12,192 nt of DNA. Source: an uncultured Bacillota bacterium (GTDB lineage: Bacteria > Bacillota > Clostridia > Lachnospirales > Lachnospiraceae). Made by a program: the position numbers and the translations under genes. Below the pieces are notes generated by a model. The model saw only the letters and a list, made by a program, of their open reading frames with translations, ran no database searches and was not told where the DNA came from. The stretch is taken from positions 1 to 12,192 of the forward strand of contig CATWQE010000076.1 in the NCBI GenBank assembly GCA_958352855.1, read 5' to 3'. Of the stretch, positions 1-6,640 are shown one piece after another; position 1 is the first letter of the stretch; each line of letters begins with the position of its first letter.

Positions 1-1
1 G

Positions 2-112
2 GCACTGGAAGATCTGAAGGTTCTGCATAAAATAGCTGCCAAAGCACATTCCTTATGTGAGTTTGAGGAGAAAGCAGAGAAGTATCTGCAATCCAAAGCA
101 GAAAAGGAATAA
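2..112 (+). CDS. C-terminal end of an unidentified protein (partial)
   Basis: One frame is open from the left edge of the window to a TAA at 110-112 and gives 36 codons. The other two + frames close quickly, so this is probably the tail of a real gene whose start lies outside the window. The visible peptide is charged and helical, rich in Lys, Glu and Ala, and ends in KAEKE. I see no motif that identifies a family. The next gene starts almost 400 bases downstream, so this gene probably closes its own transcription unit. Being short and without homology, it could still be a chance open frame. Confidence 0.5.
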   Translation, partial: ALEDLKVLHKIAAKAHSLCEFEEKAEKYLQSKAEKE

Positions 113-501
113 AATCGGTGGTGGTTCTACACCGCCGGAACATATCTGTCTCAATGCTGTCGGAAGCATTGGGGTCTATGAGGACTCTTAGAATAAGAGT
201 GTCTTACTGATTCAGAAAAGATTCAATAAATTGGTTTGTTGTGATAAAAATATTGCGTCTTCCCTGCCCGGTGATTATAATAAAGATATAGACGAAGCAA
301 AGAATAAGTATTGTACAGGGATGTAAGGACGGTGGTTTCGAAAGAATAATTTTTTCCCACAGAAGAGAAACTTCCATGTGATGTTTCATATCCTGGAAGA
401 GAAGTACAATCAGAGAACATCATATAAAGTACATGAGATGACACTATAATATCAGATACTATTAGGATAGACTGAAACGGAAAGATAAGAGAGGTGTTCA
501 T
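113..501. other. Gene-poor stretch with consecutive small hairpins
   Basis: No convincing gene is present. The first 90 bases can form three hairpins in a row: a 5-bp CGGTG/CACCG stem (116-120 with 130-134), a perfect 7-bp CAATGCT/AGCATTG stem with a 6-nt loop (152-158 with 165-171), and a 7-bp ACTCTTA/TAAGAGT stem with a GAA loop (184-190 with 194-200). None has a clear T-run, so they are not classic terminators; a structured 3' end for the preceding gene is the simplest reading. From 201 to 501 the sequence is AT-rich. A 39-codon open stretch (327-446) has no start with a ribosome site and no recognisable product, and the minus-strand open frames look like chance. Confidence 0.5.
445..450 (+). 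promoter_or_regulatory. Possible -10 box (TATAAT) ahead of the Rpn-like gene
   Basis: A perfect TATAAT lies 52 bases before the GTG start of the nuclease-like gene. No hexamer resembling TTGACA sits 16-18 bases upstream and there is no TG extension, so only half of the promoter is visible. AT-rich DNA often gives such matches by chance. Confidence 0.3.
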
Positions 502-1359
502 GTGCAGGAAATAAAACAGGATGTATTAAATGAAGAGGATTTACAAAGGATAAAAGAACTTCGCCTGATGGATGATGACTTTTTTTCAGAAGCCTTGGAT
601 GGAAAGAAAGAGGCAGTTGAATATATACTGAATACGGTTTTAGAACGGGATAATATCAAAGTAAAATCCACCAAGGCGCAGGTAGAATATAAAAGTGCAA
701 CAAAGCGTTCCATAAGATTGGATATCCAGGCGGAGGATACAGATGGTAAACTCATGGATATCGAAATCCAGCGTTCTGATAAGGGAGCTGGAGTGAAAAG
801 AGCCAGGTTTCACAGCAGTATGATTGACCGGACCTTGCTATGTAAAGGGGATGAATTTGAAGATTTGGTCGATACCTATGTAATCTTCATTACAGAGAAT
901 GATAAATTCGGTGCAGGGATTCCGCTGTATCATGTTGAGAGAAAAATCACAGAGTTAGATAATGTATTATTCGGTGATGGAGCACATATTCTGTATGTGA
1001 ATGGTGAATATCGAAATATGGAACATCCTGTCGGAAGCTTGATGCATGATTTCAACTGTAAGGAAGCAAAAGACATGGTGAATCCGTTGCTTGCAGAAGA
1101 AGTCAGATATTTAAAGGAAACAGAAGGAGGTCGAAGCCAGATGTGTAGACTTTTAGAAGAGATGCGGAATGAAGCTGCCGCAAAAGCCGCTGCAGAAGCT
1201 GCAGTAAAAGCAAAAGCGGAAGGAAAGGCGGAAGGAAAAGCAGAGGGAAAAATCAGTACTGCTTTGAATATGTTGGCAAGAGGGCGTGATTCCATAGAGG
1301 AAATTGCGGAGCTGACAGAGCTGCCTTTGGAAGAGGTTCAAAAACTGGCAGATAAGTAG
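502..1359 (+). CDS. Rpn/PD-(D/E)XK nuclease family transposase-like protein
   Basis: A 285-residue protein of the Rpn / PDDEXK_2 group, relatives of transposase-like nucleases that in enterobacteria promote RecA-independent recombination. Residues 20-200 carry the nuclease fold. The likely catalytic pattern is R72-x-D74 followed by D86-I-E88-I-Q90, where the usual lysine of (D/E)xK is replaced by Gln, as is common in this group. Residues 224-250 form an Ala/Lys/Glu/Gly-rich linker with GKAE repeats. Residues 251-285 hold the short helical tail seen in many relatives (SIEEIAELTELPLEEV). GAGAGG at 489-494 is 7 bases before the GTG at 502 and decides that start; the ATG at 500 would give only four codons. 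No inverted repeats or target duplications flank it, so it looks like a resident accessory gene rather than a complete mobile element. The family is clear; the cellular role is unknown. Confidence 0.85.
   Translation: MQEIKQDVLNEEDLQRIKELRLMDDDFFSEALDGKKEAVEYILNTVLERDNIKVKSTKAQVEYKSATKRSIRLDIQAEDTDGKLMDIEIQRSDKGAGVKRARFHSSMIDRTLLCKGDEFEDLVDTYVIFITENDKFGAGIPLYHVERKITELDNVLFGDGAHILYVNGEYRNMEHPVGSLMHDFNCKEAKDMVNPLLAEEVRYLKETEGGRSQMCRLLEEMRNEAAAKAAAEAAVKAKAEGKAEGKAEGKISTALNMLARGRDSIEEIAELTELPLEEVQKLADK
1216..1251 (+). repeat. Three 12-bp tandem repeats inside the Rpn-like gene
   Basis: Three consecutive 12-base units, GCGGAAGGAAAG, GCGGAAGGAAAA and GCAGAGGGAAAA, each encode Ala-Glu-Gly-Lys. They make up the linker between the nuclease domain and the short helical tail. 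Unit gain or loss by slippage would change linker length by four residues without shifting the frame. Confidence 0.85.
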
Positions 1360-1378
1360 GCAGTATGAAATGAATGGA

Positions 1379-1411
1379 TTCCCCGATAATGTGTAGAGCA
1401 TAATCGGGGAA
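1379..1411 (+). terminator. Probable terminator after the Rpn-like gene
   Basis: A perfect 9-bp stem, TTCCCCGAT (1379-1387) with ATCGGGGAA (1403-1411), encloses a 15-nt loop and begins 20 bases after the stop codon. The following ATCTGTTT is only weakly T-rich, so termination may be partial. Its position between two independently conserved accessory genes fits a terminator. Confidence 0.55.
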
Positions 1412-1473
1412 ATCTGTTTAAAGCTTTAAAATCGTATTTTGATTTCGTGAGAATAAAGAGGGAGGAATGTTCT

Positions 1474-2800
1474 ATGGGAATGTTTGTGAATCCAGATAAC
1501 AGTGCTTTTCAGAGGGCATTAAATTCAAAGATATATGTAGATAAGACCGGATTGCTGGAAGAACTGAACGCATTTATTGATACGGAACAATGCTGTGTCT
1601 GCAATAGTCGTCCCCGGCGGTTTGGAAAATCAATTACAGCAAACATGCTGACTGCTTACTACAGTCGTGGATGTGATTCCAGAGAGTTATTTGCAGGGAA
1701 GAAGATTAGTGAAACCAGGCAGTTTGAAGAGCATCTCAACAAATATGATGTAATCCACCTTGACGTGCAGTGGTTTTATATGGATTGCAGTTGTGCTGAA
1801 AATGTTGTTTCTCACATTACCCGAAGTGTTTTAAGTGAATTAAAAGAAGAATTTCCGGAAGTTGATTTTGTGGAATCTTTTTCCCTTGGCGGGATGTTAG
1901 CCCGAATAAACCAGGCAACCGGAAGAAAGTTTATGATTATCATGGATGAATGGGATGTTCTGATTCGAGATGAAGCAGCCAATACTGTGGTACAGAAGGA
2001 ATATATTAATTTTCTTCGCAGTTTGTTTAAAGGAACAGAACCTACACGTTTTCTGCACCTTGCCTATTTGACAGGAATCCTTCCCATTAAGAAGGTGAAA
2101 ACCCAGTCAGCGCTTAATAATTTTTATGAATTTTCTATGCTGGGTGCTAAAACTATGGCACCGTATATTGGCTTTACAGAGAATGAGGTAAAGGAACTTT
2201 GTGTTAAATGTGGGCAAGATTTTGAAAAAATAAGGTGCTGGTATGATGGATATTTACTAGAAGGGTTACATGTTTACAATCCAAATGCAGTGATTAATCT
2301 TATGCTGTGGGGACGGTTTCAAAGCTATTGGTCACAGACCGGAACGTATGAGTCAATTCTGCCTTTGATAAATATGAATTTTGACGGGTTGAGAACTGTG
2401 ATTATTGAAATGCTCTCTGGTGCTTCCGTAAAAGTAAAGACCACATCTTTTCAAAATGATATGGTTAGCTTTAAGAATAAAAATGATGTTCTGACCGCAT
2501 TGATTCATTTGGGATATCTGGCATATAATCAGGACAAAGAAACAGCCTTTATTCCAAACGAAGAAATCAGGATAGAATTTGAGGAAGCTCTTGAAGAAAC
2601 AAGGTGGCATGAATTGATTTGTTTTCAAAAAGAATCAAAGGAGCTGTTGTGAGCAGTGTTCTGACCATTGCCTATTTGTCAGCCATGCAATATTATTTCA
2701 TGCCTGTACGGGAACTTTTTTGCTGGTTGGTATTGCGTATGATAAGAAAACTAAGGTGCATACGTGTGAGATAGAGGAGTACTGTAAATTTTATAGTTGA
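1474..2800 (+). pseudogene. AAA-ATPase-like / PD-(D/E)XK nuclease protein, C-terminus decayed
   Basis: The open part (1474-2652, 392 aa) is an AAA-ATPase-like protein of the family found in many copies in gut Clostridia. It has the family's non-canonical Walker A, RPRRFGKS (residues 46-53), Walker B IIMDEWD (155-161), and the CWYDGY motif near 255-260. Intact members continue with a PD-(D/E)XK nuclease domain of roughly 140 residues. Here the frame stops at 2650-2652, but remnants of that domain follow: SSVLTIAYLSAMQYY and onward at 2652-2717 in another frame, then LLVGIAYDKKTK and onward at 2720-2797 in a third frame, ending in TGA (2798-2800). The missing segments include the expected nuclease core, so two internal deletions are inferred. 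AGAGGGAGGA (1457-1466) favours the ATG at 1474 over the GTG at 1447. The ATPase half might still be made, but without its nuclease partner domain. Confidence 0.8.
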
Positions 2801-2862
2801 TTTTTGGGGAGATATGACATACTATTTTGGTAGAACTGAATAAGTACATAAGGAGAATACAA

Positions 2863-4494
2863 ATGAAACGTTTATTAATTATTGGGGCAGGTGGCTTTGG
2901 CCAGATGATTCAGGAGACAGCCGGACTTTTGGGCTACGAGGAGGCTGTTTTCCTGGATGATGCATCCAAGCACAAGGATGTAGTTGGAAAGTGTTGTGAT
3001 TATCGGAACTTTTTAGAAATTTATGATACGGCAGTTGCAGCATTAGGAGACAATGGCCAGAGACTTTACTGGACAGAGAAGTTGATGGAAGCAGGCTACC
3101 AGGTGCCGGCTATTATTCACCCGTCGGCAGTGGTCAGCCCCAGTGCAGTGATTGGAGCAGGAAGTTTTATTATGCAGAGGGCAGTAGTGAATACGCATAC
3201 AGTTATTGAACATGGTGTGCTGGTGAACAGTGGTGCAGTGGTGGACCATGATTCTCATGTGGCGAAAGGAGCACACATCGGTCTGGGCAGTGTGGTGAAG
3301 GCAAATTGTAATATTGATGAAAAACGCAAGGTAGAAGCAGGCGAAGTAGTTTTCTCTACCAGAAGAAAGATTGATGGTGTGAGCAGCAGAGATTTAGAGG
3401 ATGCTTTGTATGCGTTCGGTTTTGGCCCACAGTGCAGTTATGTGAAGCCATTTGGCGAGGGACATATTAATGAAACCTATGCGGTTTATATGCCAACGGA
3501 ACAAGGGGAGGAGTTTTCCTACATTCTTCAGCGGGTAAATAACAATGTATTCAAAGATCCGGCAGGAGTTATGGAAAACATCTTTGGAGTGACCGAATTT
3601 CTGCGTAATGTTGTCAGGGAAGAAGGAGGAGACCCGGATAGAGAGACTCTGTCCTGTATCAAAACAAAGAACGGATGTACTTATTTTGAAGACAGTGAGG
3701 GACAGCCATGGAGAAGCTATCACTATATTCCCAATTCTGTATGTTATCAGTTGGTGGAAAATCCGGAGCAGTTTTATCAGTCAGGGGCAAGTTTTGGACA
3801 TTTCCTGAAACAGCTTGGGAACTATCCGGCTGCCAGCTTGAAGGAAACTATTCCGAATTTCCACAATACGGTAAATCGCTTTGAAAACTTTGAGATTGCC
3901 TTGAAACGTGATATCAAAAATCGTGCAGTTACCTGCAGGCAGGAAATCCAGTTTGTGTTGGAGCGGAAAGAGGACTGTACGGTGCTGGTGGAACAGCAGG
4001 AAAACGGAAGGTTGCCAATCAGGGTTACCCATAATGACACAAAGCTGAACAACATTCTGTTTGATGCAGATACCGGAAAAGGGCTTTGTATTATTGACCT
4101 GGATACCATTATGCCGGGACTGGCTGCTAATGACTTTGGAGATTCCATTCGTTTTGGAGCGGCAACAGCGGAAGAGGATGAGAAGGATTTAGAGAAAATG
4201 CATTTTGACATTTCTCTTTATGAATTATATACCAAGGGATATTTAGAAGAAACCAGAGATGTTCTCACACCAGAAGAAGCAGAGAGCCTGGCATGGGGCG
4301 CCCGCCTTATGACATTGGAATGTGGTATGCGTTTTCTTACTGATTACCTCCAGGGAGATACCTATTTTAAAACTGCCTATCCTGAACATAATCTGGTAAG
4401 GGCGCGTACTCAGTTCCGATTAGTGGATGAGATGGAACAGCAGTTTGACAAGATGAAAGAAATTGTTGCGAAATATTACCATGGATTATCATGA
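2863..4494 (+). CDS. Fusion of NeuD/PglD-like acyltransferase and NahK-like sugar kinase
   Basis: A 543-aa protein with two recognisable halves. Residues 1-75 resemble the PglD/NeuD N-terminal Rossmann-like domain, with the nucleotide-type loop IIGAGGFGQ (6-14). Residues about 82-150 are hexapeptide repeats of a left-handed beta-helix; the VDHD motif with H129 matches the catalytic histidine region of this acyltransferase family. Residues about 178-543 match the NahK / aminoglycoside-phosphotransferase-like family: FGEGHINETY (197-206) at the ATP loop, ILQRVNNNVF (221-230), PNFHNT (331-336), the catalytic loop THNDTKLNN (389-397, D392 as likely base) and the metal-binding IDLDT (411-415). NahK phosphorylates the anomeric carbon of N-acetylhexosamines; NeuD/PglD enzymes O- or N-acetylate sugars. 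A role in amino-sugar salvage or surface glycan precursors is inferred. AAGGAG (2850-2855) supports the ATG at 2863 rather than the upstream TTG at 2827. Both catalytic sites look intact. Confidence 0.8.
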   Translation: MKRLLIIGAGGFGQMIQETAGLLGYEEAVFLDDASKHKDVVGKCCDYRNFLEIYDTAVAALGDNGQRLYWTEKLMEAGYQVPAIIHPSAVVSPSAVIGAGSFIMQRAVVNTHTVIEHGVLVNSGAVVDHDSHVAKGAHIGLGSVVKANCNIDEKRKVEAGEVVFSTRRKIDGVSSRDLEDALYAFGFGPQCSYVKPFGEGHINETYAVYMPTEQGEEFSYILQRVNNNVFKDPAGVMENIFGVTEFLRNVVREEGGDPDRETLSCIKTKNGCTYFEDSEGQPWRSYHYIPNSVCYQLVENPEQFYQSGASFGHFLKQLGNYPAASLKETIPNFHNTVNRFENFEIALKRDIKNRAVTCRQEIQFVLERKEDCTVLVEQQENGRLPIRVTHNDTKLNNILFDADTGKGLCIIDLDTIMPGLAANDFGDSIRFGAATAEEDEKDLEKMHFDISLYELYTKGYLEETRDVLTPEEAESLAWGARLMTLECGMRFLTDYLQGDTYFKTAYPEHNLVRARTQFRLVDEMEQQFDKMKEIVAKYYHGLS

Positions 4495-4720
4495 TGGTTT
4501 TTCATTGTTCCGGTATTCTTTGACAAAATGCTCTTGTTGAATATCAGAAATATATTTCTCATGAGAATTTCGTCTGCACAGTGCAGAAAAAATGAAAAAA
4601 AGAAGAAACAAAATTGCGATGAGAAGTATCCATATCATGGGAGAACCGCCTTTCGTAATTTGCATTTATGCTCTTTATTATATAATATGCAGAAACATTG
4701 TGCAATATGCAAAACAACTC
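4495..4720. other. Intergenic region before the tyrS promoter
   Basis: AT-rich DNA without a convincing gene. A weak terminator-like element overlaps the stop of the fusion gene: ACCAT (4478-4482) can pair with ATGGT (4494-4498), followed by T's to 4502. A 6-bp TCTGCA/TGCAGA hairpin lies near 4574-4588. The octamer AATATGCA occurs twice in direct orientation (4684-4691 and 4704-4711), 20 bases apart start to start and just upstream of the tyrS -35 box, which could be a regulator site or chance. The small open frames here run into the T-box RNA and are not credible. Confidence 0.5.
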
Positions 4721-4750
4721 TTGACAAAGTCGGGAGAGGTTCGTTATACT
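4721..4750 (+). promoter_or_regulatory. Sigma-A promoter of the tyrS T-box transcript
   Basis: A perfect -35 box TTGACA (4721-4726) is followed after 18 bases by TATACT (4745-4750); reading the -10 as TTATAC (4744-4749) gives 17 bases. Transcription should begin near 4757, giving a leader of about 355 nt before tyrS. CTTATC/GATAAG (4749-4754 with 4759-4764) is an inverted repeat across the expected start point. Confidence 0.85.
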
Positions 4751-4756
4751 TATCAA

Positions 4757-5054
4757 GTGATAAGCAAAGGCAAAGAAGGGAACAAGTAGCGTGTCAGGAA
4801 GTCAACAGAAAGCAGCCGGAAGATGAGAGGCGCAGAGTGAGTGACAAGGCGAATACCTCCCGGAGCTTCACACCGAAATGGAGTATGTAATAGAGTAGGC
4901 TGTGACGGATTGGTACACGTTAGGGTACTTTGAGTATCGCGAAAGCTGTACTTACAGAGGCAGGCAGTGTGAACTGGCTGTGAACAAAGGTGGTAACACG
5001 GGAATGCATAATGCTCTCGTCCTTTTCAATAGGAGAAGGATGGGAGCTTTTTTG
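4757..5054 (+). ncRNA. Tyrosine T-box leader (tRNA-sensing attenuator)
   Basis: This RNA senses uncharged tRNA-Tyr and lets transcription continue into tyrS when tyrosine is scarce. The T-box AAAGGTGGTAACACGGG lies at 4986-5002. The antiterminator pairs AAAGG (4986-4990) with CCTTT (5021-5025) and ACGGG (4998-5002) with CTCGT (5016-5020), leaving the canonical 7-nt bulge UGGUAAC (4991-4997). UGGU in that bulge can pair with the ACCA end of a tRNA that has an A discriminator, as tRNA-Tyr has. The best specifier is UAC (Tyr) at 4914-4916, followed by a purine and the ACGUUA context common in clostridial T-boxes; a second UAC at 4926-4928 is the alternative. The Stem I boundaries are approximate. 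Confidence 0.92.
5013..5054 (+). terminator. T-box regulated terminator of tyrS
   Basis: GCTCTCGTCCTT (5013-5024) pairs over 12 positions, two of them G-U, with AAGGATGGGAGC (5036-5047), and a run of six T's follows. Its 5' arm overlaps the 3' half of the antiterminator, so the two structures exclude each other. That is the switching element of the T-box. Confidence 0.92.
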
Positions 5055-5113
5055 TTTTGATAAAAATGTTCTTCCGATCCTTCCGGAAAATTTATGGAAA
5101 AAGGAGAATGAAC

Positions 5114-6337
5114 ATGACAATTTATGATGAATTAGTTGCCAGAGGTTTGATTGCCCAGGTGACAGACGAAGAAGAAATCAAAGAATTAGTAAACAATGGA
5201 AAAGCAACTTTTTATATTGGCTTTGACCCAACCGCAGACAGCCTCCATGTAGGACATTTTATGGCGCTGTGCCTGATGAAACGTTTGCAGATGGCTGGAA
5301 ACAAGCCTATTGCCCTGATTGGCGGAGGAACCGGCTATATTGGAGACCCTTCCGGAAGAACGGATATGCGTTCTATGATGACACCGGAGACTATTCAGCA
5401 CAACTGTGACTGCTTCAAAAAACAGATGGAGCGTTTTATTGATTTCTCAGATGGCAAAGCCCTCATGGTAAATAATGCAGACTGGCTTCTGGATTTGAAC
5501 TATGTGGATGTATTAAGAGAGATTGGACCTCATTTTTCTGTAAACCGTATGCTTACTGCAGAGTGCTACAAGCAGCGTATGGAAAAGGGACTCAGCTTCC
5601 TGGAATTTAACTACATGATTATGCAGAGCTACGATTTCTATGCATTGTACCAGAAATACGGCTGCAACATGCAGTTTGGTGGGGATGACCAGTGGAGTAA
5701 CATGCTGGGTGGAACAGAACTGATTCGCCGTAAGCTGGGAAAAGATGCTTACGCTATGACAATTACCTTGCTTTTGAACTCCGAAGGCAAGAAAATGGGT
5801 AAAACCCAGTCTGGCGCTGTCTGGTTAGATCCCAATAAGACTTCTCCATTTGATTTCTATCAGTACTGGAGAAATGTGGCAGATGCAGACGTATTAAAAT
5901 GTATCCGTATGCTTACCTTCCTGCCATTAGAGCAGATTGATGAAATGGATAAGTGGGAAGGAAGTCAGTTAAATAAGGCAAAAGAAATATTAGCGTATGA
6001 ACTGACTGCCCTGGTTCATGGTGAGGAAGAGGCCCAAAAAGCACAGGAAGCAGCTAAAGCATTATTCTCCAGTGGAAATGCAGCAAATATGCCTTCTGCC
6101 CAGATTGCAGAAAGTGATTTAACAGACGGAAATATTGATTTAATTTCTCTTCTTCATAAGAGCGGACTGGCAGCTTCCCGTTCAGAGGCAAGACGTGCTA
6201 TTGAACAGGGCGGCGTTGCCATTGACGGTGAAAAGGTAACCGATATTAAATTCTTAGTACCAGGAGAAAAACTCCAGGGAGAAGGAATCGTCCTGAAAAA
6301 GGGAAAGAAGAATTTCAGAAAAATTACCCTGGCATAA
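5114..6337 (+). CDS. tyrS: Tyrosyl-tRNA synthetase
   Basis: A cytoplasmic class I aminoacyl-tRNA synthetase that charges tRNA-Tyr with tyrosine using ATP. The protein has 407 residues, the normal bacterial TyrS length. It shows the HIGH-type signature HVGH (45-48), FYIGFDPTADSLH in the tyrosine-binding N-terminus (33-45), QFGGDDQW (187-194) in the active site, the KMSKS-type loop KMGKT (227-231), and a C-terminal S4 RNA-binding domain (about 342-402). AAGGAG at 5101-5106 is 7 bases before the ATG at 5114. It is only 1 base before the ATG at 5108, so the shorter start is preferred. Expression should be set by the tyrosine T-box directly upstream, and the gene is monocistronic, closed by a strong terminator. 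Nothing in the sequence looks damaged. Confidence 0.97.
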   Translation: MTIYDELVARGLIAQVTDEEEIKELVNNGKATFYIGFDPTADSLHVGHFMALCLMKRLQMAGNKPIALIGGGTGYIGDPSGRTDMRSMMTPETIQHNCDCFKKQMERFIDFSDGKALMVNNADWLLDLNYVDVLREIGPHFSVNRMLTAECYKQRMEKGLSFLEFNYMIMQSYDFYALYQKYGCNMQFGGDDQWSNMLGGTELIRRKLGKDAYAMTITLLLNSEGKKMGKTQSGAVWLDPNKTSPFDFYQYWRNVADADVLKCIRMLTFLPLEQIDEMDKWEGSQLNKAKEILAYELTALVHGEEEAQKAQEAAKALFSSGNAANMPSAQIAESDLTDGNIDLISLLHKSGLAASRSEARRAIEQGGVAIDGEKVTDIKFLVPGEKLQGEGIVLKKGKKNFRKITLA

Positions 6338-6352
6338 AAATATAAACAGTGG

Positions 6353-6401
6353 CTCCTTTCGGAAGTTGCCTGCTTTCAGGAAACTTTCCGAAAGGAGTTT
6401 T
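6353..6401 (+). terminator. Intrinsic terminator after tyrS
   Basis: A perfect 12-bp stem, CTCCTTTCGGAA (6353-6364) with TTCCGAAAGGAG (6386-6397), is followed by TTTT and further T's after GCTG. The loop contains a nested CCTG/CAGG hairpin. It begins 15 bases after the tyrS stop. Confidence 0.92.
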
Positions 6402-6424
6402 GCTGTTTTGTGGATTTTTACTAC

Positions 6425-6453
6425 TTGCCAGAGAAGGTGTTATGGAGTAGAAT
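6425..6453 (+). promoter_or_regulatory. Probable promoter of the unidentified gene at 6641
   Basis: TTGCCA (6425-6430) and TAGAAT (6448-6453) are each one mismatch from the sigma-A consensus and are spaced by exactly 17 bases. The promoter sits just after the tyrS terminator. It implies an untranslated leader of about 180 nt (6460-6640), which is AT-rich, encodes nothing obvious, and contains an 11-base direct repeat TTCAGATATTT (6524-6534 and 6543-6553). Confidence 0.6.
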
Positions 6454-6640
6454 AAAAACAAATATCAAGTCTGCAGGGATATCCTCTTGCATCTAAAGGT
6501 TCTAAAAATTCAACGATTTTCATTTCAGATATTTCATTTATATTCAGATATTTTCCCAAAAACAGGACATACAGATAGAAGGAATAGGGATTGCGACAAT
6601 ATAAAATCTGGAAATTCCGGCAGGCAGAAACGAGGTTTTT

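Noticed and set aside
327..446. Plus-strand open stretch of 39 codons resembling a protein fragment
   Set aside because: The peptide looks plausible, but there is no supported start and I cannot match it to any family. It is too short to call as a gene relic.
223..501. Minus-strand 92-codon open frame
   Set aside because: It has no ribosome site, no recognisable motif and an AT-rich composition, and it lies next to a divergent region; chance is more likely.
1216..1251. CRISPR-like repeat array
   Set aside because: The units are 12 bases, contiguous and in frame, with no spacers.
502..2800. The two accessory genes as a complete transposon or defence island
   Set aside because: I found no terminal inverted repeats, target-site duplications or other defence genes. 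The two families are common as dispersed single genes in related bacteria.
4478..4502. ACCAT/ATGGT hairpin plus T's as terminator of the fusion gene
   Set aside because: Only 5 bp with an 11-nt loop, and it overlaps the stop codon; too weak to call as a separate feature.
4528..4890. Plus-strand 120-codon open frame upstream of tyrS
   Set aside because: It runs through the promoter and the T-box RNA, and its product is low-complexity without a ribosome site.
4721..5054. A tRNA or other housekeeping RNA gene in the tyrS leader
   Set aside because: No cloverleaf is present; all the structure is explained by the T-box.
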